Positions 51,061-60,251 of a stretch of DNA of 64,000 bases are shown here, piece after piece (position 1 is the first letter of the stretch; each line of letters opens with the position of its first letter). The position numbers and the translations under genes are program-made. The DNA is from Streptomyces marispadix (lineage in GTDB: Bacteria > Actinomycetota > Actinomycetes > Streptomycetales > Streptomycetaceae). A model generated the notes under the pieces. The model was not told where the DNA came from. It saw only the letters and a list, made by a program, of their open reading frames with translations, and searched no databases. The stretch is taken from positions 5,322,001 to 5,386,000 of the forward strand of contig NZ_JAKWJU010000002.1 in NCBI RefSeq assembly GCF_022524345.1. The letters run 5' to 3'.

Positions 51061-52661
51061 CCGGCAGCCATCAGACGCTGACGCTGCTGCTCTTCGGTGC
51101 CGTCATCGCCGTCACCCTGGCCATCACCACCTGGGCGAGCCGCAGGCGCCGGGGTTCGCCGGAGGAGTTCTACGCGGGCGGGCGCCTGTTCAGCCCCATG
51201 GAGAACGGATTCGCGATCGCCGGTGACTACATGTCGGCCGCCTCGTTCCTCGGCATCTCCGGGCTCATCGCCTTGTACGGCTACGACGGCATGCTCTACG
51301 CCGTGGGCTTCCTCGTCGCATGGCTGGTCGTGCTGCTGCTCGTGGCCGAACTGGTGCGCAACTGCGGGCGGTTCACCCTCGCCGACGTGGTCACGGCACG
51401 GCTGCGTGAGCGTCCGGTCCGTATCGCGTCCGGCATCTCGTGCGTGACGGTGTGCGTGCTGTATCTGGTGGCGCAGATGGTCGGCGCCGGCAGTCTCGTG
51501 GCGCTGCTGCTGGGCGGTACGAGCGGAGCGGCCCGCTCGTGGACGGTGATCGGCGTCGGTGCGCTGATGGTCGTCTACGTCTCCTGCGGGGGCATGCGCG
51601 CGACGACATGGATTCAGATCGTGAAGGCGGTGCTGCTGCTGGGCGGCGCCCTCACGCTGACGGTGCTGGTGCTGATGCGCTTCGGCGGCGACATCGCGGC
51701 GCTGCTGAGCGGAGCCGCCGAACACAGCGGCCATGGGCGGGACTTCCTCGCTCCAGGGCTGCGTTACGGCGGCGGCTGGACGCACCGGCTGGACTTCGTC
51801 AGCCTGGGGCTCGCGCTCGTACTGGGCACCGCCGGGCTGCCGCACATCCTCTCCCGGTTCTACACGGTGCCCACCGCGCGGGCGGCCCGCCGCTCGGTCG
51901 TCTGGTCCATCGTGCTGATCGGCGCGTTCTACCTGATGACGATCGTGCTCGGCTTCGGCGCCGCGGCACTGCTGGGCAGCGGCACGGTACGAGGCTCCGA
52001 TCCCGCGGGGAACACGGCGGTGCCGCTGCTCTCGCTGGAACTGGGCGGAGGGGCCGGATCGACCGGCGGTCCGGTGCTGTTCGCGTTGATGGCGGCGGTC
52101 GCCTTCGCCACGATCCTCGCGGTGGTCGCGGGAATCACGCTGGCGTCTTCGGCTTCCGTGGCCCACGATCTGTACGCGTCGCTGAGCAGGCGCGGCAAGG
52201 GCGGCAAGGGCAGGAGGCGCGGCGAGGTCGGCGTGGCCCGGATTGCGGCGGCCGGCGTGGGCGTCGTGGCGATCGGGCTCGGGCTTCTCGCGCAGCATCT
52301 CAACGTGGCGTTCCTGGTGGGGCTGGCTTTCGCGGTGGCCGCCGCGGCCAATCTGCCGGTGCTGCTGTACGCCTTGTTCTGGCGGCGCTTCAACACCAGG
52401 GGCGCGATCTGGTCCGTCTACGGCGGGCTCGTACCGGCAGTGGCGCTCGTGGTGTTCTCACCGGTCGTCTCGGGTGCGCCCGGTGCGCTCTTCCCCGGCT
52501 TCGACTTCGCGGTGTTCCCGCTGGAGAACCCGGGGTTGGTGGCGATCCCGCTCGGCTTCCTCTGCGGCTGGCTGGGCACCGTCACCTCGCGCGAGGCGCC
52601 CGATGCCGCGGGGCACGCCGTGACGGAGGTGCGTTCCCTCACGGGTGCGGGCGCGGTGTGA
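51057..52661 (+). CDS. Sodium:solute symporter family protein (acetate-type, ActP-like)
   Basis: A 534-residue member of the SSS family with about 13 hydrophobic segments. The family start is RRRGSPEEFYAGGRLFSPMENGFAIAGDYMSAASFLGISGL, as in ActP/MctC cation-acetate symporters, and GTAGLPHILSRFYTVPTARAARRSV is typical. It imports short monocarboxylates such as acetate, propionate or pyruvate with Na+ or H+. It overlaps the DUF485 gene by four bases. A CitA/DcuS-type sensor kinase that could sense a carboxylate lies 1.4 kb downstream in the opposite orientation, separated by a GH16 gene. Confidence 0.87.
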   Translation: MTGSHQTLTLLLFGAVIAVTLAITTWASRRRRGSPEEFYAGGRLFSPMENGFAIAGDYMSAASFLGISGLIALYGYDGMLYAVGFLVAWLVVLLLVAELVRNCGRFTLADVVTARLRERPVRIASGISCVTVCVLYLVAQMVGAGSLVALLLGGTSGAARSWTVIGVGALMVVYVSCGGMRATTWIQIVKAVLLLGGALTLTVLVLMRFGGDIAALLSGAAEHSGHGRDFLAPGLRYGGGWTHRLDFVSLGLALVLGTAGLPHILSRFYTVPTARAARRSVVWSIVLIGAFYLMTIVLGFGAAALLGSGTVRGSDPAGNTAVPLLSLELGGGAGSTGGPVLFALMAAVAFATILAVVAGITLASSASVAHDLYASLSRRGKGGKGRRRGEVGVARIAAAGVGVVAIGLGLLAQHLNVAFLVGLAFAVAAAANLPVLLYALFWRRFNTRGAIWSVYGGLVPAVALVVFSPVVSGAPGALFPGFDFAVFPLENPGLVAIPLGFLCGWLGTVTSREAPDAAGHAVTEVRSLTGAGAV

Positions 52662-52764
52662 CGGCGAACGCGACGGGGCGGCGCGGGCCTCTTGGGGAGC
52701 GGCGCCGGGTGCGCGCCAGGGGCCCGCGCCGTCGATTCATGGCGTGTGCTGCCAAGTTGTGAAG

Positions 52765-52798
52765 CCGTTGCAACGGATTAGGTCCAGACCTATTGACA
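52765..52798 (+). promoter_or_regulatory. Operator cluster and promoter upstream of the GH16 gene
   Basis: CCGTTGCAACGG (52765-52776) is a perfect 12-bp palindrome of the LacI-operator kind. AGGTCCAGACCT (52780-52791) is an inverted repeat matching the DasR-type element TGGTCTAGACCA at 9 of 12 positions. TTGACA follows at 52793-52798 as a possible -35. The rest of the 358-base symporter-GH16 gap has no gene that I can see. Confidence 0.55.
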
Positions 52799-53019
52799 TC
52801 GCTGTCGCCTCGCCGGAGATTGTCTTCAAGAGATGACGGCATGCCCATCGATGCGGCCCGCCTCCCCTCCGGCTGTCACGCGAACTCCCTTTCGCTCCGC
52901 GGCCGTTCAACGGAGCGCGGCTCGTCAGTCGGACTGCCGGAGCGCCACCCGGCCGCCACCGGCGCCCGGGACCTTCTGGACCGCCCCACACGGTCCTCCC
53001 CACAGGAAGGCACCGCTCG

Positions 53020-53898
53020 ATGAGATTCAGGACCTCGCTGACGGCCGGGCTCCTCGCCGCAGCAGCGCTCGGCACGACCCCGCTGCTGACGGCGTCCGCG
53101 AACGCCGACGCGCCGCCCAGAGCCGAACGTACGGCCAAGGCCGAAGGCGCCGCCAAGGCCGCGGAGTTCAAGGACGACTTCGACGGGCCGGAAGGCAGCG
53201 CCGTCGACAAGTCCAAGTGGCAGCTCGAGACCGGCGACAACGTCAACAACCACGAGCGCCAGTACTACACGTCCGGTACGGACAACGCCGCACTGGACGG
53301 CAAGGGCAACCTCGTGATCACGGCCAAGAAGGAGAACCCCGGCAACTACGACTGCTGGTACGGCAAGTGCGAGTACACCTCGGCGCGGCTGAACACGGCC
53401 GGCACCTTCAAGACCACGTACGGGCACGCCGAGGCCCGCATGAAGATCACCCAGGGAAAGGGCATGTGGCCCGCCTTCTGGATGCTGGGTGAGGACATCG
53501 GCAGCGCGGGCTGGCCCGCCTGCGGGGAGATCGACGTGATGGAGAACGTCGGGCACGAACCGGGCACCGTGCACGGCACGATCCACGGCCCCGGCTACTC
53601 CGGCGGCGAGGGCATCGGCGCGGGCTACACGCTCCCGGACGGGCAGAAGTTCGCCGACGACTTCCACACGTTCGCCGTCGACTGGTCCCCGGAGAAGATC
53701 ACTTGGTCCGTCGACGGCAAGGAGTACCAGACCCGTACCCCGGCCGATCTCGGCGGCGACAAATGGGTCTTCGACCACCCCTTCTACATGATCCTCAACC
53801 TCGCCGTCGGCGGTGACTGGCCAGGCGACCCCGACGGCGACACCAAGTTCCCGCAGCAGCTCGTGGTCGACTACGTCCATGTGACCGGCGGGAACTGA
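53020..53898 (+). CDS. Secreted GH16 endoglucanase (laminarinase-like)
   Basis: A 292-residue secreted glycoside hydrolase of family 16. Signal peptide up to SANADA, a short Ala/Lys linker, then the beta-jelly-roll domain. The catalytic motif ExDxxE is GEIDVMENVG (about residues 169-174); the substrate-cleft tryptophans are in MWPAFWMLG. These signs fit beta-1,3- or mixed-linkage glucanases. Cysteines in YDCWYGKCEYTS and GWPACGEI are visible. ATG 53020 has AGGAAGG upstream. It sits between two genes of a probable carboxylate-sensing module and may have been inserted there. Confidence 0.9.
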   Translation: MRFRTSLTAGLLAAAALGTTPLLTASANADAPPRAERTAKAEGAAKAAEFKDDFDGPEGSAVDKSKWQLETGDNVNNHERQYYTSGTDNAALDGKGNLVITAKKENPGNYDCWYGKCEYTSARLNTAGTFKTTYGHAEARMKITQGKGMWPAFWMLGEDIGSAGWPACGEIDVMENVGHEPGTVHGTIHGPGYSGGEGIGAGYTLPDGQKFADDFHTFAVDWSPEKITWSVDGKEYQTRTPADLGGDKWVFDHPFYMILNLAVGGDWPGDPDGDTKFPQQLVVDYVHVTGGN

Positions 53899-54032
53899 AC
53901 GGCGGCAACCGACGGGCGGGACCTGCCCGTTCCCACGGCTCGTCCAGGCCGTGACCGAAAGCCGTCCGGACCGGCGTTGCCGGGCGCCGGTCCGGACGCC
54001 GCCGTACTGGACCGACCCGGGTCCGACTCGGG

Positions 54033-55874
54033 CTACTGCGGCACCGGCCGGCCCCGCGGGTGCAGCGCCTGCGGCAGTACGACGGTGAACTCCGCGCCGC
54101 CGCAGGCGGCTTCGCCGACGTGTGCCGAACCTCCGTGGCGCTCGGCGAGCCGCCGTACGAGTGCCAGACCCAGACCACGCTGACGGTGCGGCGGCGGGTC
54201 CTTCGTCGACCAGCCCTCCGCGAAGACCAGTTCACGCTGATCGCCGGGAATGCCGGGGCCGCTGTCGGCGACTCTGAGGACGACCGCCGTGCCCTGCGCC
54301 GTTCGGTGCGTGCTGCTCGCTTCGTCCCCGTGGGAGTGCTGCGGCGGCTGTTCGTCTTCGCCGTCCGCGTCCGTGCGCAGCTCCACCTCCACCAGCGCGT
54401 CCGCCGAACCGGCCGCCGCGTCAAGCGCGTTGTCGACGAGGTTGCCCAGCACGGTGGCCGGCTCACGCGGGTCCACGAGGCGGTCCGGCAGCCGCGTGAC
54501 CGGCGTGAGGCGCAGTGCGACACCGCGCTCGGCGGCCACCGTCGCCTTCCCCACAAGCAGCGCCGCGAGCAGCGGGTCCTCCACGCGCTCGGCGATCTGC
54601 TCGGCGGTGGCACGCTGCACCCCGACGGCCTCGCTGAGATACGCCGCGGCCTCTTCGTACTGGCCGAGCTGGAGCAGGCCCAGCAGCAGATGCATCCGGT
54701 TGGCGTGCTCGTGGTCCTGGGCGCGCAGGGCGTCGATCAGGCCGCGGGAGCCGTCGAGTTCGCGTCCGAGGAGTTCCAGTTCCGTACGGTCCCGGAAGGT
54801 GGCCACGGCGCCGCCGTCTCCCGTGGGCATGCGGTTGGCGACGAGGACCCGGCCGCCGCTGACGGTGAGCAGATCGGTACCGGCGACGGCGCCGCACAGC
54901 ACCTCCGCGGTGCGTCCCGGGCCGAGCACCTCCGCCAGCGGGCGGCCGGTGTCCTGGGGGCTCAGTTCGAGCAGTCGCTGTGCCTCGTCGTTGACGAGTC
55001 TGATCCGGCCGTCCGCGTCGAGGGCGACGACTCCTTCGCGTATGCCGTGCAGCATCGCCTCCCGCTCGTCGAGCAGCGCGGAGATGTCCGAGAACGCCAG
55101 GTCGTGAGTCTGCCGCTGAAGCCTGCGCGATACGAGTACGGAGGCGACGACGCCGATGGCCAGTGCCCCGCCCGCATAGGCCAGCAGCTCCGGGACCGCG
55201 CCGAGGAACTTGTCGCGGACGCCCTCGTACGCGATGCCGACGGAGACGGCGCCGACCACCTCGCCCTGTGCGTTGCGCAGCGGCACCTTGCCCCGTGCGG
55301 AGCGGCCGAGGGTGCCCTCGTCGATGTGGCGCACCTGATGACCCGCGAGGGCGGCGCTGGGGTCGGTGGAGACATGGCGGCCGACGCGGCGCGGCTCGGG
55401 GTGCGACCAGCGGATTCCGCGGGTGTCCAGCACCACGACGTAACCGGCTCCGGTGGCCTTGCGGATCTTCTCGGCCTCGTGCTGGACGGGACCGTGGACG
55501 GACGGTCCGGGTTCGGTGGCGAGGCGGCGGGCGAATTCGGGTCGGGCCGCGGTCGTCTGAGCGATGGCGAGTGCACGGTCCATCGCACGCTCGTCCAGCT
55601 CGTCACCGAGCGGAGCCAGGAAGAAGCCGGTGACCAGGGCGGTCACGCCCGTGGCGATCGCGAGCTGCATCAGCAGCACCTGTGCGAAGACCCGCTGCGG
55701 CCAGCGCAGCCGACCCAGGCAGGCGGACATCCGGCGCCGGACGGACGGGACCGGCCGGGTCCGGCTCGGCTGAACCCGGCTCGGCTGAACCTCGTTCGCC
55801 TGAGCAGGAGCCTTCCGGGCCTGCGTCGTACGGGCCGGTGTCTCCGGCGTCGGCGTGGTGAACGGTGCGGTCAC
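54033..55874 (-). CDS. CitA/DcuS-type sensor histidine kinase
   Basis: A 613-residue membrane sensor kinase. A 55-residue disordered start with a QPSR repeat leads into a first membrane helix (VFAQVLLMQLAIATGVTALVTGFFL), an extracellular PAS-like sensor (VVVLDTRGIRWSHPEPRRVG), a second helix (YAGGALAIGVVASVLV), a cytoplasmic PAS (MLHGIREGVVALDADGRI), the SpoOB-type phosphoacceptor DHEHANRMHLLLGLLQLG and a GHKL ATPase (VLGNLVDNALDAA, DSGPGIP, RGLGLALVRRLAERHGG). Proteins of this class sense citrate, fumarate or other carboxylates. GTG 55874 has GAGG upstream. No response-regulator gene is adjacent, which is unusual for the family. Confidence 0.85.
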   Translation of the reverse strand: MTAPFTTPTPETPARTTQARKAPAQANEVQPSRVQPSRTRPVPSVRRRMSACLGRLRWPQRVFAQVLLMQLAIATGVTALVTGFFLAPLGDELDERAMDRALAIAQTTAARPEFARRLATEPGPSVHGPVQHEAEKIRKATGAGYVVVLDTRGIRWSHPEPRRVGRHVSTDPSAALAGHQVRHIDEGTLGRSARGKVPLRNAQGEVVGAVSVGIAYEGVRDKFLGAVPELLAYAGGALAIGVVASVLVSRRLQRQTHDLAFSDISALLDEREAMLHGIREGVVALDADGRIRLVNDEAQRLLELSPQDTGRPLAEVLGPGRTAEVLCGAVAGTDLLTVSGGRVLVANRMPTGDGGAVATFRDRTELELLGRELDGSRGLIDALRAQDHEHANRMHLLLGLLQLGQYEEAAAYLSEAVGVQRATAEQIAERVEDPLLAALLVGKATVAAERGVALRLTPVTRLPDRLVDPREPATVLGNLVDNALDAAAGSADALVEVELRTDADGEDEQPPQHSHGDEASSTHRTAQGTAVVLRVADSGPGIPGDQRELVFAEGWSTKDPPPHRQRGLGLALVRRLAERHGGSAHVGEAACGGAEFTVVLPQALHPRGRPVPQ

Positions 55875-56111
55875 GGTGGCCTCGAAAGCGTTACGGGGCT
55901 GGAGGTCGTGCGGTCTCGACGGTGAAGCGGAATGCGGAATGCGGAGGCGGTTGCCCCGGGCGCGTGTACGCGGCGGCCGTGTACGCGACGGCTGGAGGAC
56001 CGTAGCCGGTGGAGCGGGCCGGGCGCTGTGACGTGCGGCATCGCCGCGTACGATCGGCAGCCGTCGTATCGCACCGTCGTACCGCACCCCGTACCTCTGG
56101 AGGAAGCCCCC

Positions 56112-57434
56112 GTGCCCCGACCACGGCGCGTACCGGTCATCGTTCTCGCGGGATTCCTGGGCTCCGGCAAGACCACGCTGCTCAACTATCTGCTGCGGAA
56201 CAGCGGCGGCACCCGGATCGGGGCGATCGTCAACGACTTCGGGAGCATCGAGATCGACGCCATGACGGTCGCCGGGCAGGTCGACGCGATGGTCCCGCTC
56301 GGCGACGGCTGTCTGTGCTGCGCGGTGGACACCGGCGACATGGACGGTGCGCTGGACCGGCTCGCCCGTCCGTCGACCGGGATGGACGTGATCATCGTGG
56401 AGGCCAGCGGGCTGGCCGAACCCGAGAGCGTGATCCGCATGATCCTCGCCTCGGGAAGCGAACACGTCGTCTACGGGGGGCTCGTGGAGGTCGTGGACGC
56501 CGCCGAGTTCGAGGACGTACGTATGAGGCATCCCGAACTGGAGCGGCATGTACGGGCCGCGGACCTCGTCGTCCTCAACAAGACCGACCGGGTAGGGGAG
56601 GAGGAGCTGCGGCGCCTGCGAGGGGTGCTGGAAGGGTTCCGCCCAGGGACGCCGGTCGTCGCGGCGGCGCACGGGCGGATCGATCCCGCGCTGCTCTTCG
56701 ACCCGGTGCACCGGCCGCGTCCGCCCGTGGAGCAACTCTCCTTCGAGGCCCTGCTGCGGGAGGAGGAGGACGGCCACGCGGACGGCTGCGATGCGCACTG
56801 CGAGGAGCACGGCGGCGACTGCGGTCATCTCCACGGGGCTTACGAGAGCGTCGAGTTCACTACATCGAGGGCTCTCGACCCCAGGCGCTTCATGGACTTC
56901 CTCGACGGCCGTCCCGCCGGCCTGTACCGGATCAAGGGGTTCGTCCACTTCGGGGCAGCGGACCCCGGCAACAGCTACGCCATGCACGCGGTCGGAGGGT
57001 TCCTGCGCTTCACGCCCTCCAGGCCGTCACCGCCGGGAGCCGGCGTAACCGGCGTAATGGGCGGAGCCGACGGGTCGGACGGGCCGAGTGGTCCCGACCG
57101 GGCGGACGGAGAACCCCTCACGCAGCTTGTGCTGATCGGCGCCGGCGTCGACGGCGAGGCGCTGCGGAAGGAACTGGCCGCCTGCGTCGCCGATCCGTCA
57201 GCGGGCCCGTTTACGGAGCCTGATCCACAGGCGATGTGGGGCGTGCTGCGTTATGTGGAGGCGGACCCGGGCGAGGGCCGGGACGGCGCCGACGAGGTGC
57301 CGGGCGGGGAGCCCGATGTTGAACTCCCCGCCACCGAGGCGGACTTCGCCTACGCGTACGACACCTGCGCCGACGACGCCTACGGGCACGACTACGACCC
57401 GTATGACGACCCCGACGCTGAACTCGGCCGCTGA
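56112..57434 (+). CDS. CobW/G3E-family metal-chaperone GTPase
   Basis: A 440-residue G3E GTPase (COG0523), a metal-trafficking family. Walker A is GFLGSGKTTLLNYLL, the metal site CxCC is GDGCLCCAVDTGD, the base motif is NKTDR. A Cys/His-rich insertion before the C-terminal domain (HADGCDAHCEEHGGDCGHLH) is a further metal-binding loop. The C-terminal CobW domain has YRIKGFVHFG. The tail is acidic with many Asp/Tyr. GTG 56112 has GGAGGAAG upstream. Zinc supply under limitation is a common role of relatives, but I found no Zur box. Confidence 0.85.
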   Translation: MPRPRRVPVIVLAGFLGSGKTTLLNYLLRNSGGTRIGAIVNDFGSIEIDAMTVAGQVDAMVPLGDGCLCCAVDTGDMDGALDRLARPSTGMDVIIVEASGLAEPESVIRMILASGSEHVVYGGLVEVVDAAEFEDVRMRHPELERHVRAADLVVLNKTDRVGEEELRRLRGVLEGFRPGTPVVAAAHGRIDPALLFDPVHRPRPPVEQLSFEALLREEEDGHADGCDAHCEEHGGDCGHLHGAYESVEFTTSRALDPRRFMDFLDGRPAGLYRIKGFVHFGAADPGNSYAMHAVGGFLRFTPSRPSPPGAGVTGVMGGADGSDGPSGPDRADGEPLTQLVLIGAGVDGEALRKELAACVADPSAGPFTEPDPQAMWGVLRYVEADPGEGRDGADEVPGGEPDVELPATEADFAYAYDTCADDAYGHDYDPYDDPDAELGR

Positions 57435-57509
57435 ACCCGGGCCGACCGCGGCGAACCAGGGCCGCCATGTGAACCGTGAAGTGAACCCCCGGCCGCCGGG
57501 CCCCGGGGC

Positions 57510-59957
57510 CTACACCGGTCCCGCCACCACCGCGACCGGCTTCTTCAGCGGCACTCCCGAACCGTCCCTGCGCGGATCGAGTTCGGGCAGTTCCGCCGGA
57601 GATCCGTTCGCGGACGCGGCCCTTGCCGGGGCGGGCCCCGCCCACGCCATCGTCAGCGAATCCTCGCCCTTCAGGAAGCGCTGACAGCGCACACCGCCCG
57701 TCGCTCGTCCCTTCCTCGGGAACTGGTCGAACGGCGTGAGCTTGGCCGTGCTGATCGAGTCGTCGAGCGTGCCGTGCGAACCGGAGAGGGTGAACACCAC
57801 CGCGTCCGCGGCCGGATCGACGGCGGTGAAGGAGATCACCTTCGTCTCGCCGGTGAGCTTGATACCGGTCATGCCGCCCGCGGCACGCCCCTGCGGCCTG
57901 ACATGGCTCGCCGCATAGCGCAGCAACTGCGCCTCGTCGGTGATGAAGACCAGGTCCTCCTCGCCGGTGCGCAACTCCGCCGCTCCTACGATGCGGTCGC
58001 CCTCGCGGAGGGAGATGACCTCCAACTCGTCCTTGTTCGCCGGGTAGTCGGGCACCACCCGCTTCACCACGCCTGCCTCCGTGCCCAGGGCGAGGCCGGG
58101 CGAGGACTCGTCGAGGGTGGTCAGACAGACCACGCGCTCGTCGTCCTCCAGCGTGAGGAACTCCGAGATCTGGGCGCCGCCCGCGAGACTGGGAGCCGTC
58201 GCCGACTCCGGAAGCTGCGGAAGGTCCACGACGGTCAGCCTCAGCAGCCGTCCCGCCGAGGTGACGGCGCCGACCTCGCCGCGCGTCGTCGCGGGCACGG
58301 CCGAGACGATCACGTCGTGCTTGGTGCGCTTCGCCTCCTGGTCGAAGGCCGGTTCGCCGTTGGCCGTACGGGCGAGCAGCCCCGTGGAGGACATCAGCAC
58401 GCGGCACGGATCGTCGGCGACCTCCAGCGGTACGGAGGCGATCGGCGCACCGGCCGCCTCCAGCAGCTCGGTGCGGCGCGGAGTGCCGTACTTCTTCGCG
58501 ACCTGGGCGAGTTCGTTGGAGACCAGCTTGCGCAGCTCCGCGTCGGACTCCAGGATTCGCGTCAGCTCCTCGATCTCCGAACGCAGCCGGTCGCGTTCGC
58601 TCTCCAGCTCGATGCGGTCGAACTTCGTCAGCCGTCGCAGCGGGGTGTCGAGGATGTACTGCGTCTGCACGTCGCTCAGCCCGAAGCGCGCGATCAGCGA
58701 CTCCTTGGCCTGCGCGGCGTTCTCGCTCTGGCGGATGATCCTGATGACCTCGTCGATGTCGACGAGGGCCACCAGCAGGCCCTCGACGAGATGCAGTCTG
58801 TCGCGCCGCTTCGTGCGCCGGAACTCGCTGCGCCTGCGCACCACCGTGAAGCGGTGGTCGACGTAGACCTCCAGCATCTCCTTCAGGCCGAGGGTGAGCG
58901 GCTGACCGTCCACCAGCGCGACGTTGTTGATGCCGAAGGACTCCTCCATGGGCGTCAGCTTGTAGAGCTGCTCCAGCACCGCCTCCGGATTGAATCCGTT
59001 CTTCACCTCGATGACGAGGCGGAGGCCGTGAGCGCGGTCGGTGAGGTCCTTCACATCCGCGATGCCCTGGAGGCGCTTGGCGTTGACCAGGTCCTTGATC
59101 TTGGAGATGACCTTCTCCGGGCCGACGGTGAAGGGCAGTTCGGTGACGACGAGGCCCTTGCGGCGCGGGGTGACCTGCTCGACGGCGACCGTCGCGCGGA
59201 TCTTGAAGCTGCCGCGGCCGTTGGCATAGGCGTCCTTGATGCCTTCCGTGCCGACGATCCGTCCGCCCGTGGGCAGATCGGGACCGGGCACATGGCGCAT
59301 CAGCGTCTCCAGGTCGGCGCCCGGATGCTTGATCAAGTGCCTTGCGGCGGCGATGACTTCGACGAGATTGTGCGGCGGCATGTTCGTCGCCATGCCGACG
59401 GCGATGCCGGAGGCGCCGTTGACCAGCAGGTTCGGATAGGCGGCGGGGAGGGTGCCGGGCTCCTGCTCGCTGCCGTCGTAGTTGGCGGCGAAGTCGACGG
59501 TGTCCTCGTCGATCGACTCGACCATCAGCCCGGCGGCGGGCGCCGCACGGCACTCGGTGTACCGCATCGCGGCCGGAGGGTCGTCGTTGCCCAGCGAGCC
59601 GAAGTTGCCGTGACCGTCGATCAGCGGGACCCGCATGGTGAACGGCTGGGCCATGCGCACGAGCGTGTCGTAGATCGCGGAGTCGCCGTGGGGGTGGAGC
59701 TTACCCATCACCTCGCCCACGACGCGGGCGCACTTGACGTGGCTGCGCTCGGGGCGCAGGCCCATCTCGTGCATCTGGTAGAGGATGCGGCGCTGCACGG
59801 GCTTCAGCCCGTCGCGGGCGTCGGGCAGGGCCCGCGAGTAGATGACCGAGTAGGCGTACTCCAGGTAGGAGCTCTGCATCTCGTCGACCACGTCGATGTC
59901 GAGGATGCGCTCCTCGAAATCGTCCGGAGGTGTCTTCGTACTGCGGCGGGGGGCCAT
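57510..59957 (-). CDS. parC: Topoisomerase IV subunit A (ParC; GyrA-like)
   Basis: An 815-residue type IIA topoisomerase cutting subunit. The winged-helix region has SVIYSRALPDARDGLKPVQRRIL, the quinolone-determining loop LHPHGDSAIYDTLVRMAQPF (quinolone-sensitive type, with Ser and Asp at the usual positions), and the catalytic tyrosine in AAMRYTECR. The GyrA-type beta-pinwheel C-terminus follows, with a degenerate rather than classical GyrA box, as expected of ParC. ATG 59957 is preferred to GTG 59984 because GAAGGAG precedes it at an acceptable distance. It is divergent from the peptidase pair. Confidence 0.93.
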   Translation of the reverse strand: MAPRRSTKTPPDDFEERILDIDVVDEMQSSYLEYAYSVIYSRALPDARDGLKPVQRRILYQMHEMGLRPERSHVKCARVVGEVMGKLHPHGDSAIYDTLVRMAQPFTMRVPLIDGHGNFGSLGNDDPPAAMRYTECRAAPAAGLMVESIDEDTVDFAANYDGSEQEPGTLPAAYPNLLVNGASGIAVGMATNMPPHNLVEVIAAARHLIKHPGADLETLMRHVPGPDLPTGGRIVGTEGIKDAYANGRGSFKIRATVAVEQVTPRRKGLVVTELPFTVGPEKVISKIKDLVNAKRLQGIADVKDLTDRAHGLRLVIEVKNGFNPEAVLEQLYKLTPMEESFGINNVALVDGQPLTLGLKEMLEVYVDHRFTVVRRRSEFRRTKRRDRLHLVEGLLVALVDIDEVIRIIRQSENAAQAKESLIARFGLSDVQTQYILDTPLRRLTKFDRIELESERDRLRSEIEELTRILESDAELRKLVSNELAQVAKKYGTPRRTELLEAAGAPIASVPLEVADDPCRVLMSSTGLLARTANGEPAFDQEAKRTKHDVIVSAVPATTRGEVGAVTSAGRLLRLTVVDLPQLPESATAPSLAGGAQISEFLTLEDDERVVCLTTLDESSPGLALGTEAGVVKRVVPDYPANKDELEVISLREGDRIVGAAELRTGEEDLVFITDEAQLLRYAASHVRPQGRAAGGMTGIKLTGETKVISFTAVDPAADAVVFTLSGSHGTLDDSISTAKLTPFDQFPRKGRATGGVRCQRFLKGEDSLTMAWAGPAPARAASANGSPAELPELDPRRDGSGVPLKKPVAVVAGPV

Positions 59958-60251
59958 CGCGGCTGCGGCTCCTTCTTTGCTCACGGCATGCGCACTCGGG
60001 GCGGGGCGGCCCCGTGCGCGGCCTTTTCGACGCGGACCATTGTGGACCGCGGCTCTGACAACCGGCTCTCCGGCCCGTCGGCAGGCGTTTCAGCCCGCCG
60101 GCGCCACTGCCCGACCGTGGGCGCGAGTGCACGGCACGGGCCCGGTTCCCGGTCGTACGGTACGGGAACTTCGCACGCGCTCGGCTCGGTTGCATAGGGT
60201 GACAGCACCGCTTGCGCACGTGCACGCAATTGACGCGATCGAAGGGACTCC

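Noticed and set aside
53795..56987. Long open frames on the opposite strand or in other frames of the kinase and CobW genes
   Set aside because: They show the compositional bias of shadow frames in high-GC DNA and no motif of a known family.
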